The translations under genes were made by a program, and so were the position numbers. Under the pieces are notes generated by a model. The model saw nothing but the letters and a program-made list of their open reading frames with translations, was not told where the DNA came from and searched no databases. This document shows, piece after piece, positions 12,814 through 24,193 of a stretch of 64,000 nucleotides of DNA (within the stretch, counting starts at the first letter, position 1; each line of letters begins with the position of its first letter). The stretch lies in the NCBI RefSeq assembly GCF_050908995.1, contig NC_135124.1, forward strand, positions 2,232,001 through 2,296,000, written 5' to 3'. The DNA is from Andrena cerasifolii. Lineage: Eukaryota; Arthropoda; Insecta; Hymenoptera; Andrenidae.

Positions 12814-14328
12814 TTCCATCACTTTTTTCTTACATAAAGCTTAATGTAACGTAGAAATACAAATAATACTCTTTTTTTTCCTCGGCTTTTTCCTGTATTT
12901 AAGGGGAGTAGGGCAGAGGAGTGACATTATTAGATTTCTGAAAAAAGGTTTTCATCTGCTGATTCTGCTTTCAAAAGGCGACATCTACTGGCGTCAAGTG
13001 GAGAAGTTGTGGGGGATATCCGATTAGATAGACTACGTGACTAATCGAGGAATTTAGGAACACGTCCGTTAGGTCGGGGAACAGAATATTTATTGAATTT
13101 ATACAGAAAATGTAACAAAAACCTTAGCAACTAATAAACAGAAGAACAATTAATTATAAACATTAATAACTCACTTCATTAATTCTTCATTCATTCAATA
13201 ATTTATAAAGTCGCGCGCAAACAGGCATACCACAACACAAACACGAAACCCCACAAAGTAAAACGAGAATGGCGACATCTACTGGCGTCAAGTACTAGCG
13301 CTACGTGACGTCTGTCTCGTAAAAAAGTCTCATTTTTATAACTATTAATTCAGAATAATTCTTTTATCTTTTAGAAAAGCAGCTTGCAACATTAAGTAAA
13401 ACGACAAATGGGTTAAAAAATAATAATAATTCCCTGGATCATGTTAAAACACCGGAACTATGTCTACAATAAGATAATAAGGCCAAAATAGCTGCGGGGT
13501 CGTACCCATTTCGCTAGCATTCGTGTATAGAGTCGCTCAGTGTGCCTATGGGTAGAGGGGAAAGGGGAATTAGCTTCCAGACGCGTCCGCGTCTGTTGAT
13601 TCGAAAGGTAGCTTGGTTGTATTGAACTTGGAACGCGAGGGGATTGCACAAATAAATAAACCCGTAGATATTCTGTCGCCATCGAATGAAAATTTATGTA
13701 GTAGGTATGTTCTTGGTTTCTTCGGCTAATGTGCTCGTTGTCAGACGACGCCTGTAAAATGAGACTTCCATTTCGACGGGTTTAGGGATCCAGGGCAATA
13801 TTCTCCCCCTTTACAAGGCGCACGCATTGTACTAAAAAACGTGAAGGTGTATGCGCAAGAATAGGTACTCGGCTAAGAATCTAATAAGGCGGAAGAAAAA
13901 TTGCCAGGCTCACTGATACCTAAGTACTTTCGGTATGAACACGGCCTTCGTTGTTCGTGGCTTTCGCAAAATATATATTTTCTACGTGGATTTAAATATT
14001 CATTGCGTGTACCGTGCAAACATGTAAGATCAAGAAAAAGAAACAATATCGATTTAGCTGTAGTCGTTGAAACTGAATTGTCAAGGTTATGCGTGAATTG
14101 CAAGAAAAATTGTGTGTTGACAATAAAGAAATTTATGAGTAATTCGAACTCTTAGGAATTCGTTTGCTACTCATTGTCAGTTTATCTATTACATAGCTAT
14201 TCTAAATTAAAAATTGATGGTCGGAACTTGAGAAACTGTTTGCAATTAGCACACATTCTTGTACTGAGGAATTGATAAAAATGTTACTCACATATTTTTA
14301 TACGTCATAGGGAAATAAAAGTTCGATA
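12814..14328. other. No gene seen
   Basis: Mixed unique DNA. Two short copies of GCGACATCTACTGGCGTCAAG occur at 12980 and 13271 in the same orientation, indicating a local direct duplication. Frames at 13464-14155 have no recognisable motif. Confidence 0.3.
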
Positions 14329-14336
14329 CTCTGAAG

Positions 14337-14565
14337 CAGAGTTGGGCAAAATGTAATCTAATTAAAAATTACAAATTACGATTAAACTGTAATTGTGCAA
14401 TTAATTACACATTATTTTCTGTAATTGTTAATTTAGGTAGTTGACCATTTGGTTTTGGCAACTATCTAAATGAAAGATTACTGAAAATAATGTGTAATCA
14501 ATTGCACAATTACAGTTTAATCGTACTTTCTAATTTGTAATTAGATTACATTTTGCCCAACTCTG
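14337..14565. mobile_element. hAT-type MITE, TIR CAGAGTTGGGCAAAATG, 8-bp duplication
   Basis: A 229-bp palindromic element whose ends read CAGAGTTGGGC on both strands. The target duplication is CTCTGAAG (14329-14336) against CTCTGAAT (14566-14573), 7 of 8 matching. The arms extend for about 100 bp (TAATCTAATTA, AATTGTGCAATTAATTACAC). TIR start and 8-bp duplication are typical of hAT MITEs. Confidence 0.85.
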
Positions 14566-14582
14566 CTCTGAATGATATTTAA

Positions 14583-14864
14583 CACTATTCCTACCGACAC
14601 TTCACGTATACCTATTCCTACTGCGACCGGTCAAATGATGACCGGTCTTTAGCACAACTGATATTTTTTTTTAATATAGAATGAAGATAATAGCCAATTT
14701 GACAGTATAAAAATATAGTTTCTTTTATTCAGAAGTATTTCGTGTACATACGTATATTTGAGGAAAAGTCGTGACGTTTAAAGGCGATTCAATTACGTTG
14801 TATATAGGAAATTCTAATCGAAATTTTAAAAACGGTCATTTGACCGGTCGTGGTAGGAATAGTG
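14583..14864. mobile_element. piggyBac-like MITE with TTAA duplication
   Basis: TIR CACTATTCCTAC plus the inner block GACCGGTCAAATGA occurs at both ends in inverted orientation. TTAA lies directly outside at 14579-14582 and 14865-14868, the hallmark target of piggyBac transposases. It sits 17 bp after the hAT MITE. The interior is AT-rich and non-coding. Confidence 0.8.
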
Positions 14865-15054
14865 TTAATATTAATTGTGGTTAATGGGGAAATTCAATCA
14901 TCTAATTGTAAGTGTTGGAGAAGGAAAAAGCACGGTAATGGACACTGCCATCTAGTGGCACCGCTGTGTAAATGCGCGAATGCGTGTGCGGTGCGTGGTT
15001 TTGGTTTATGACAAGGCTACTCTGTACGACTAAGTATGTTCATGACAAGACTGA

Positions 15055-15477
15055 CAAGGAGAGTATTTTAGGTGTCCGCCTCGGATCATTTTGATTTTTG
15101 GATATGTCATAGAGGACCGAAAAATAAGAAATACGTGTTTTTTTATTTTTCCCTGTTTTCATATTTGGGGGGTGGAAACTGCGTTCAAAGTTAGGGTTGA
15201 AAAATCATTTTTGTGGATTTTTGAAAATCTGGTGAGACGATCATATTTCGCATTCAAAGACACAAAATTCGTCCATTGACACTATTCCCCTATCTCTAAT
15301 AGTTCTCGAGATATTCCACAAAAATGATTTTTCAACCCAAACTTTGAAATCAGTTTTCACCCCCCAAATATGAAAACGGGGAAAAATAAAAAAACACGTA
15401 TTTCTTATTTTTCGGTCCTCTATAACATGTCTAAAAATCAAAATGATCGGAGGCGGACACCTAAAATACTCTCCTTG
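15055..15477. mobile_element. Foldback MITE with CAAGGAGAG ends, TGA duplication
   Basis: Nearly the whole 423 bp consists of two inverted arms (about 190 bp each; CAAGGAGAGTATTTTAGGTG at the left, its complement at the right). Direct TGA flanks lie at 15052-15054 and 15478-15480. The two similar frames (15091-15279 plus, 15241-15441 minus) are the two arms read on opposite strands. The ends resemble those of the other CAAG-ended elements at 401, 5124 and 41857. Confidence 0.75.
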
Positions 15478-15480
15478 TGA

Positions 15481-17397
15481 GAGTGGCGTGCGTGATTCCT
15501 TGTGTATTAATATATTTCAACTTTCTGTATTACTTTTGTACAAGTATCCTTTCCAGAATATACATTTAACCTTAACAGTAAGCAAGTTTAGTCATAGAAT
15601 TGGAGTATAACCATATTCGCGATATGGAAATTACTTCCATGAGTTTTCCAAGGGACAAATCAATCAGGAAGCTTGCTATAATTCGTGGAACTAATTCGTG
15701 CGGAAAAAGGGGAAGAAAAAGTGGCAGGGGTTCATGTACGAATAAACGTGTGGAGGACGTAGAGTCAGCACACGTGAAACTCGCATACTAAATGACTAAA
15801 CGTACCAGAGTCACGACACTATCACTGTCCCTCAGATATCTCGAACAACGAGAAAGCTGCGTGCAAAGTGTTTTCGCGATATCATCAAGACGCCACGACG
15901 ACGCCGCGACGCAATAGCGCCGCGCGGCTTCAGCACTAAACGAGAACCCCCACTTGGGATATATTAGTAATACTTCCAGCCATTAATACTCCTTAGAGTA
16001 ATACCACTTTATTGTTCATTAGGTATTTTTAAGTATTTCTCTACTTAAATCTGTCATCATCATTTAGATTACAAAGGATTAGCTAGCTCTTGTTGTTAGT
16101 TGGATAAAGGGGATACGAGCGAAGCAACAAATCTCGCGCAAATATTTCAATCAGCCACGGAAAATAATATATGTTTAAGGTGAATGCCCCAATTTCTGCT
16201 CATGTCCCCATTTCTTCTCATCTCGTATTTTTCTTATTATTATAAGCGCCACGTTTGTACTATAGTTACAACAAAATAATTCTAAATTATTTGAACGGGG
16301 CTAACCAAAGTGCAGCATAAGCAACGAACAACTTTTAAAATGAGAGGCTCATGATTTTTCGACCGTGTTTTAGCTGGTTGAGCTAAGGAATAGCGTCGCT
16401 ATTGGTATTCGATAATTGGGCGGAAAATAGTTTTTGCAGTAAAAGTTCTTATTTAATAACAAAAACAGATACCGTATTGTTGTTGTATTTAGATTTTTTA
16501 TTATTTTTTATTATTTTCAGTAGAAAACAGGTGATTAGGTTTAGGGTCAAGTGAATCACCGACGCGTCCGCATTTCTATATAGAACCTAATGTCGCAGAT
16601 GATGTAGATAGTCAGCTATGACTTTGCCGGTAAAATTGCGAAATCATTCGGATAATTTTGCGGTCCAAGTCGGCTTTTCGTGCAGTCGACCTCCTTCGTT
16701 ACAGATAGGGGAAGACGTGACCCGTAACCCGTAACCAGCCGAGATTTTCCCCACTGCAGTTTCCACTCATTCCACTATATAAGCAAAATAAGACCACCCG
16801 CGTTGCGGGGATGGGGAATAAGGCGGGACGAGGGCGGACAGTAATGCACCGGTATAATGTTTTAAGTTCTTGAGCCACTTTCAAGAAAATGAAGTCTATG
16901 GATTTTTGAAGATACTCTCGACTATTGTATAATTAGTCTTTAATTTAATGATGATCTCTGCTAAACTGCATTTCGATCCACTTTCATTCCCTACGAAGTA
17001 AAGCATTTTATTATATCTTCGTTTTAAGGGGTCTTCCTAGTGTGATGGCTGAAAAAATTCAATTCTTCGGGAATTAAAAAAAGAAACCAGTATTGCACGT
17101 AGGTATCAATTTGCGCGCATATAAATTCATTCTATCATCTTTTAAGGCTATACAAAAATGTAAGTAAAAGTATTCATTTACGGCGAAATAGGACATCGTG
17201 CAGGGAATTATATGCTTCCAGATACCAAACCCAAAGGAAAAGTCCTTTTTTAAATATGTATTTTCAGTGTTTTTGACGTGTCAAGAATGTTTTCCCAAAA
17301 TTTGGGGCAAAAATTCGCACAAGTATCGAGGTATCAAAATCTATTCAACCGATCTGCATACTTCAAATATGGGAGGGCTATATGTATGGTGGGTAGG
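15481..17397. other. No gene seen
   Basis: Unique-looking intergenic or intronic DNA. A short frame at 15600-15791 is basic and unrecognised. No repeat structure with both ends was found. Confidence 0.3.
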
Positions 17398-17427
17398 TAG
17401 GGGAGAATGGGTAATGGCGGTCACTTA

Positions 17428-18633
17428 AGGATGAACTTCAGTAACATTCAAAATAAGCGAAAATCTTTGAAAATTGGAGGCACCAATCTTTATGCAATAG
17501 TAAAACTCTCCGCAAAATTTAAGAAAAATTGATTCGGTAGTTTTCAAATTATTTAACTTTCAATTTAACATGTATTCTTATGGGAAAACGCAATATTGAG
17601 AATATAACTACAAAATTAAGAGTGAAATAATAGGCCAAAGTTTTTTAAATCTTGTGTACAGTAAGATCAAACACTGAACAAAATTGTCACAAAAATTCCG
17701 GACAATTCATTCGATGGTTTTTGAATAATCGAAAGAAAATGACACGGAAAACTGTTTTTTCTTGGATTGTCAGCTGAGTAACTGTGAAAGTGCGGCAACG
17801 CCGCAATCAGCTCTAGAGGCGGGAATATTTGAAACACATTACTGCGTTTTGTTCCATGTTCGTGGCAGTGTCTGCGATTTTTAATGAAAATGCGTAATTA
17901 TCAGTATACAGACATGTGAATATAATTTTCATATTCATCTTTTGTCAGAAAGTAGAAAATTTCCTTGCAATATATTTAAACCAGATGAAATGGCAATAGT
18001 GTATTCGTGGGAAAAATGAAGCACAATTTATTTTTAACACCAGAAAATACTCATTTTAAAAGTGCGTAAAATTTGATCACCTGTCTATATTTAACTTTTT
18101 AAATAAGGATTCAAGGGTCTAGGCCTTAGAGAGTTAAACAAAGTTCAACAAATTTTTGAATTATGAATTTTATATGTTAAGCTCGCGAGGACTACCAACT
18201 ACTGCACGAGAATATTTTCTCATTGAGCTGCGTTGCCACGATCACAAAGAATTTCCGACTCATGAAAATTATGTATACATATATAAATGTTTTATTAATA
18301 TAATTAAGATATATATGATCAACACTCACCAAATACAACATATTGGCCCACTTTTCACTGCTTTTCATATAAGTAAAAAGGAAAATTATAGTTTGATTAT
18401 TTAATTTCTAGCAGTTGCATTTCCGGTATATTCCATCAAATAAGTTAATGATAAATCATCAAATATTCAATAAATTGGCAAAATAAGATAAAAAAATAAG
18501 TGCGAATTCAAGTGAATTTGCGATAAAAATACACCATTGCCATTTCTGACTGGTTTTCATCGCAGGAAAAAGCATTATTAATATCTTGGAAATGGATTAA
18601 CTTTTGGCTAAGATTGTCACTGAAGTTCATCCT
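17428..18633. mobile_element. Nested TA-flanked element, TIR AGGATGAACTTCAGT
   Basis: An inverted repeat of about 20 bp with one mismatch lies at 17428 and 18633, bordered by TA at 17426-17427 and 18634-18635. It starts about 25 bp inside the TIR of the surrounding transposon, so it inserted later. The 1.2-kb interior is AT-rich with no recognisable frame. Confidence 0.65.
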
Positions 18634-18888
18634 TAAGCAATAAGTGTAATAAAACCAAGATATAAGGTGCAATATTTTTTTAAAACGAATTTTTTATAAA
18701 CTCAAACTATCAACCTATTCGTAGGGTACGAAATTAATTAATTTTATATTGATTTACTTAATAAAATTACAAAATACGGAAAAGATGTGTTTGACAGCCA
18801 TTGCCCACACCTACGGGTAATAGCGGTCACGTTACGGTCTAGGTGCTGGGTTAGGTCTGGGTTAGGTCTGGGTTAGGGATTCCTGGGA

Positions 18889-19137
18889 CCCCAGGGAAGT
18901 CCCCGAGTCCTCGGGGAATCGGTGCGGAGTATGCATCAACATCATGCGCGTGAGGGGGGGGCAAGCGGACGAATCGCTAGTTTGCCCCCGCATCAAGTCT
19001 TCCTCCTCGGGCGCGCTACTCCGCATCCGAGGACGACCACCGTGGAGTTTTAGTGGGTGCAAGCCCCACATAACCCCTGACCCTCCCCCGAGGGTTAGGG
19101 GTATCCGTTAGGGATTTCTCCACGGAAAAAAAAAAAA
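18889..19137 (+). mobile_element. 5'-truncated LINE 3' end with poly-A and 13-bp target duplication
   Basis: The target duplication GGGATTCCTGGGA is perfect at 18876-18888 and 19138-19150. The insert ends in A12 right before the second copy, the signature of target-primed reverse transcription. A GTGGAGTTTTAGTGGGT block near 19040 resembles, from memory, 3' ends of R1-clade LINEs in Hymenoptera. A short frame upstream may be the end of ORF2. Only 249 bp were copied. Confidence 0.8.
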
Positions 19138-19150
19138 GGGATTCCTGGGA

Positions 19151-19335
19151 TTTCTGGGCTGGGATTCGTTTTCCACATTTTTCGCATATGTATCCATCCG
19201 CCCAGTCCCATCCACAACATTCAGAATGGGCCCAGTGGCCACAAGAGATGCATCGAAACCACATTTCATTATCATGGCCAAACTGATAGCAAATAATACA
19301 CTTGTACGCTGCTTTTTCAAGCGTTTGGGAAGCCC
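19151..19335 (-). pseudogene. C-terminal zinc-finger relic of a pogo/Tigger-like transposase
   Basis: On the minus strand, starting near 19316, a frame reads KCIICYQFGHDNEMWFRC, then GHWAHSECCGW, then YICEKC. The Cys/His spacing (CxxC...C..C.H..C...CxxC, with W-x-R-C and W-A-H-x-x-C) is that of the PHD-like tail on many insect DDE_1 transposases. The rest of the transposase is not recognisable and the LINE insertion cuts the downstream end. It lies within 520 bp of the right TIR of the 17400-19846 element, as expected for a C-terminus. Confidence 0.65.
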
Positions 19336-19849
19336 AATTAGCTTATCTAGTTGTCCTAGGGCGTATTTTTGCCATCTACAGAATAGAATTCCTCTAATGA
19401 AGAAAGATATGTTTATTCTGCACTGGGGAATAACGGTAATCACGTTGTAGACGCTAATTTTCAAGCGACCATCATTGCCCGCACACGTTTTTATTGATGA
19501 AATTGAAGATTGCATAAATAAATTATATATACTTATATTAAATTTGATTCTAATCATTTGCCTTGATAGTACATCTGTATTTACGTAAAGTTGAAATGTA
19601 AAAGAAAACTTCAAAATTAGTATTTATCTCTTACGTTGTGCAAAATATAACATCAACGACCTTTAAAACACAAAAAGGCTTCTTTTCCTTGGTTACTTAG
19701 CAAAGATTAAAGCGAGGGCGTTCGACAATATAGCGAATGGTGTCGTGGAACGTAAAGAAAAGAAATTGCACATTTCGGACATGCCGCTTTAAAAATAACA
19801 ATACTGACCATCATTGCCCGCTGACCGCGATTGCCCCATTCTCCCCTAC

Positions 19850-20550
19850 ACCATCACGCGGTTTTTGACGTAGCGGATTTTTCATTTCACTTACCTACAG
19901 TTTCTTCTTCATTGCACAAAAAGGACAATGTCTCATATCCGAAATTTGAACTTTTCATTCAAAGCTCTGCCATGTCTTTGAAAATCGACATTTCTTTAAA
20001 TCGGCCACGTCAGAAACAGCATTTGTTAATATATTTTAAGAAACTAATTTGTTTTGTACATCCTGATGAATCCTATTTAGTCAGGTATGGGCGCCACAAT
20101 TCACTGCAGCGAACGACGCATATGGAATCAACTCCTATAACTATGTGTATCTTAATATATAAGGCAGAATGTGTTCGTGTATTTGTTTGTCGCCTAAAAA
20201 CTTTCGAACAGTAAACTCTGGGGTCACGAAATGTGTCCCAGCTCATTACGCTTGGCTATTCCAGATGACTGTGACTATTCCCCCCCCCCCCTAAAAAATC
20301 CCCCCTCTCTAGGTGTATGCCCCGTTCATAAACTTGTAATAATGTATAGAAGAATAAAGTTACGCGGGGGAAACAATTACACGTCTCATCGCAGATTTCT
20401 TTTGTTTCATTCGACTAAAATTGTAAATGCGATGTTACTGAAAAGGAAGTGTGACCCGAGAAGAATGATTCTAATATATTCTACATATACCTGTCTATGA
20501 AAAAATACATTGAAAATATTGGATAAATTTTATTATATCAAATTCGTTTT
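19850..20550. other. No gene; dispersed-repeat scrap
   Basis: 20147-20265 shares the arrangement TTAATATAyAA.GCAGAA.GTGTT and a downstream GGGTCA.GAAAT.TGTC block with 42237-42340, so both belong to one dispersed repeat of unknown class. A C10 run lies at 20281-20290. No exon is supported. Confidence 0.4.
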
Positions 20551-20639
20551 TTATGTTACGAGCCGGGGCTGCGGCAACGCGAGAGGCCGGCAAGAGGGGT
20601 ATTTCCCAAGGAATACGGTTTATGAGTTTGTTAGTTAGG

Positions 20640-21625
20640 GGCGCGGACGAACCTGATGCGAAGTCAGGGAGCCTCTAGGAATGGAGTCAAGCGCGGACGA
20701 ACCTGACTTTAATAATAAGGGAGCCGCGGGAGGGTGAAACGTCGTGAACGAACCCGATGTGAACTCGGGGAGTCACTAGGATTGTTGTAAGCGAGGACGA
20801 ACCTGATGCGAAGTGGGGGAGTCACTAGGAAGAAATTCCCAGCAAACTCGACGCGTAGTCGAGGAGCTGCTAGGGGGTTGGATTATTCACAGACGAACCT
20901 GATGCGAAATCAGGGAGCCGCTAGGATTGTTGTAAGCGAGGACGAACCTGATGTGAACTCGGGGAGTCACTAGGAAGAAATTCCCAGCAAACTCTACGCG
21001 TAGTCGAGGAGCTGCTGGGGGTTGGATTATTCACAGACGAACCTGATGCGAAATCAGGGAGCCGCTAGGATTGTTGTAAGCGAGGACGAACCTGATGCGA
21101 AGTGGGGGAGTCACTAGGAAGAAATTCCCAGCAAACTCGACGCGTAGTCGAGGAGCTGCTAGGGGGTTGGATTATTCACAGACGAACCTGATGCGAAATC
21201 AGGAGGCGCTAGGATTGTTGTAAGCGAGGACGAACCTGATGTGAACTCGGGGAGTCACTAGGATGAAATTCACAGACGAACTCGACGCTTAGTCGAGGAG
21301 CTGCTGGGGGTTGGATTATTCACAGACGAACCTGATGCTAAATCAGGGAGCCGCTAGGATTGTTGTAAGCGAGAACGAACCTGATGCGAAGTGGGGGAAT
21401 CACTAGGAAGAAATTCACAGACAAACTCGACGCGTAGTCGAGGAGCTGCTGGGGGGTTGGATTATTCACAGACGAACCTGGTGCGAAATCAGGGAGCCGT
21501 AGGTGGGTGAGGTTTCGTGGACGAACCCGATGCGAAATCGGGGAGCTACTGGTTTGGTGAAGATTCCTTGTTTTGGTGAGAGCTGCGAACGAACCTGATG
21601 CGAAATCAGGGAGTTGCGGGAAATG
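20640..21625. repeat. Tandem array of hairpin-forming units, higher-order period about 145 bp
   Basis: The block beginning GATTATTCAC recurs at 20881, 21025, 21170, 21314 and 21460 (spacings 144, 145, 144, 146). Each 145-bp block is three related units of about 48 bp. Every unit has the plan ACGAA, stem, GYGAA loop, complementary stem, GGAG. Stems differ but mostly still pair: CCTGAT/ATCAGG, CTCGAC/GTCGAG, CCCGAT/ATCGGG. Some units have a second outer stem (CGCGG/CCGCG, CAGC/GCTG, GTGA/TCAC). The array is bracketed by GTTACGAG (20556) and CTCGTAAC (21636). No protein frame runs through it. Confidence 0.8.
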
Positions 21626-21644
21626 TTAGTGATGCCTCGTAACT

Positions 21645-22610
21645 CTTAATTAATGTTTGATACAACTCGAGCGGTAAAGTTGTATGGGTGGGTATGTGCT
21701 ACTAATATTATAAGGATTGCTGGGTAAAAGATAGTTTTAACGAATTTACTCGATTTACACGTGAACATCATTCGTATATTCAATAATCAGTTATTGTACA
21801 AATGTAAGTGTCGCGGTTAATTAATTAAATAAATTGTGTAAGTTACCACTAGTTTGCACGGTGTTGCCGCACTGGCGATGCGGGGCGTAAGAGTGGTTAT
21901 TTCAATACGCCAAATAGACACAGGCGGATTTAACGGCGGGCGCACCGGGCGCGCCCGGGGCCACGACTTCAGATGGGCCCACAAAAACCAACTTTCCACT
22001 TTTTTTTAATGACACCAAATTTGATTTCATATTGTAAGCGGATCGTAAAATTGTAAGCGAGAAAAGTATAAGACTGTGCAACGCTGCGCAATTTTGAAGT
22101 AACTATTGCTAAGGAGGGCGACGGAACACCATCTCCAAAATAGCTTTTCCAAGAAGTGGTTAGGCTACGGGACGATCATTTGCGAGATAACCCGGGTAAC
22201 AGCGATCAGGAGTAGCCGGTCGTTGCCGCGAAGGCAGTTCGGGTACCGAGTCCAAGAAACATAGTTGCGACAAATAAACGTGCCTAATTCTCCTGATACC
22301 TTGCATTACACAGTAGACCCCATCATTATTAATTACGCACAGGGCTACTGAAAGAAGCAGGTACTATTTCTCGGAAACAGATTTGCTCCTTACGTTATTA
22401 TATTATACATATACTTCATTCAAATTTTATTGAAATTAAAACATTATGAGTAAATAATCTGTTTATGTGTTTAAAAATATGGTTAACGTGATTTTATTTT
22501 TCCTGTCTTTCCCTTTTTTGTAAGGGGCCCAATATTTTCTTTTGCGCCCTGGGCCTTAACCGACCTTAATCCGCCTCTGCAAATAGCATATAAACCGGAC
22601 TCTATGAGGT
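21645..22610. other. No gene seen
   Basis: Low-complexity AT-rich DNA with a GC-rich patch at 21930-21965. No supported exon or repeat boundary. AATAAA occurs near 21826 with no gene before it that I can identify. Confidence 0.3.
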
Positions 22611-22612
22611 TA

Positions 22613-23188
22613 GGGTCATTCCGGGAGAGGCGCACCTAGCGGAGAGATGCACCACTTCCTTTTCCGGCCACACTACATAAGTGGCAGCACTGTTTCAACG
22701 CTTAAGACGCGTGTTCTTATCTACAAACATAACCTTATTAAGCGAATCACACCGATCGTGCGGTTTAAGTTCATTAAAATTGTAAAAACTTTTCGTTGTG
22801 TTGGATTTCAGGCGAAAAATTTGTGTGAACGGTGAGTAAATTGGATTCGTTGCCCGGAGTGCTCAAAATGGTTCCACGAAGCATCTACTATGTATCCTCC
22901 CCTCTGTAGTAATATGTGTAGAAGAGAAAAGAAAGAATGAAAGTAGGGAGAAGAGGGTACCAATAAGTAGGTGCATCTCCCCCTCAGGTCTGAGTTTAGA
23001 TGCACTTTCTCGAAGTTTTTTAGAAAGCGTATTTTAATATTAAAATAATGTTTATATATTTAATATGTTATTTTGTGAAAGAGATTGAAATAAACAATCA
23101 AACTACATTTACCTAAATTTTCAGTTGTATTTATTTAAGACTTTATAAGCAATCGAAACAAAGTGGTGCGTCTCCCCCGAAATGACCC
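22613..23188. mobile_element. TA-flanked MITE, TIR GGGTCATTCCGGG
   Basis: TIRs of 24 bp (21 matches) end in CGCACC. TA flanks lie at 22611-22612 and 23189-23190. The motif GGTGCATCTCCCCC near 22970 is a subterminal copy of the inner TIR half. There is no transposase. It is structurally like the elements at 5817 and 38000. Confidence 0.7.
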
Positions 23189-23921
23189 TAACTGTGATTC
23201 TGACAGGGACTCGAGCCCGATCTTACTAGATTTAACCAACTCTGGACGAGCGAGACTTGACGTGACTCTATGCGTGACTGTATAGCTTTGAACCAAAGAG
23301 GGTTGAAACCAAAGGGTTTATATAGTCCCAAAATAGGTGGGGACTCGATAGAAATCTCCATATAAGGAAATCCTAGGCGTCGTCGTCGTGCCACTCCCAT
23401 GCCCATGGTCGCGATCCAACTGGCCGAGATCATGATGAAAATTCCACATACGTAACATTTGGAAAAATTATATTAAACCTTGCCGCGAAGTCGAGAGTTG
23501 TGGTTAGTTAAAGAAGGAACGTACCACCCTTTTTTCAAAACTGATTTTCCCGAAAATACATGATCGTACAAAAAAATAGACTTTCATATATCCGATTTAT
23601 TTTTCTGAACCATAATCGGTTCCTTAAACGTGCCACTTTATATGCACATGATACGAATTGAAATTTCTAACAATAAGTGATACTTGTCACGTTATTCGTT
23701 CCCTACAATTTGTTATCTAACAAATATATGTATACCATTATATACAAAACGAATCTGTAAAATTATTCTGCCTTTTTCCGATCCCAAATTCTACATACAA
23801 AAATGTTTAACTCGTCCAACACATATAACCGTTAAACCGCCGACAACTTATGACACGTGAAATTTATAGGAGAAATCTGTTTGACGCATTATGTTAATTC
23901 AGATTTTGTTTTTTGTTGCAG

Positions 23922-24074
23922 ATTTGAGTGAACGAGGGCCGAGGAAATTCGGGGACCAGTGCGAGGACGATCGCGAATGTGGTTTCACGGGATCATATTG
24001 CGAGCCAAAGAAAAGCAAATGCGCTTGCAGGGAGGAGTTTGAGGCTACGAATCATATCGACAAATGTGGACACC
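23922..24074 (+). CDS. EB-module membrane protein, exon A (first EB module)
   Basis: First visible coding exon of a secreted or membrane protein continued at 35513, 36359, 40584 and 48303. It follows a T-rich acceptor (TTTTTTGTTGCAG) and ends at donor C|GTAAGT. It is 153 nt long with phase 1 at both ends. Its 51 residues hold six cysteines spaced C-x5-C-x6-C-x6-C-x1-C-x12-C (DQCEDDREC, SYCEPKKSKCAC, DKCG), the pattern of the EB module, an extracellular cysteine-rich domain of invertebrate proteins. The upstream exons and signal peptide are not visible here and probably lie outside the window. No specific gene name is recognised. The ATG at 23891 is intronic and is not the start. Confidence 0.8.
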
Positions 24075-24193
24075 GTAAGTTAGTATATGTTCAAGCGTGC
24101 CGGGTGCAAGGTGCCTAAGTAGTAAGTGTTTTAATAACGATGAGTAAAAAATTATTACAACCACAAGAACATTCTCATCAAGGCCAATGTACG

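Larger units (their letters stand above)
17400..19846. mobile_element. pogo-like DNA transposon remnant with nested insertions
   Basis: TIR GGGGAGAATGGG is followed by a GCGGTCA block, inverted at both ends with one indel. TA flanks lie at 17398-17399 and 19847-19848. Subterminal GCGGTCA and ATTGCCC words recur (18795-18830, 19800-19835). On the minus strand near the right end lies a relic of a zinc-binding C-terminal domain of the kind seen on pogo/Tigger (DDE_1) transposases. Two later insertions interrupt it: a TA-flanked element at 17428-18633 and a LINE tail at 18889-19137. Confidence 0.7.

Noticed and set aside
20640..21625. Hammerhead ribozyme array or CRISPR array
   Set aside because: No CUGAUGA...GAAA core separated by a stem is present on either strand, and there are no unique spacers; this is a eukaryotic tandem repeat.
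20554..21644. Solo LTR containing the hairpin array (TGTTACGAG...CTCGTAACT)
   Set aside because: Inverted ends are suggestive but no direct target duplication was found, so it is kept only as a hypothesis in the array entry.
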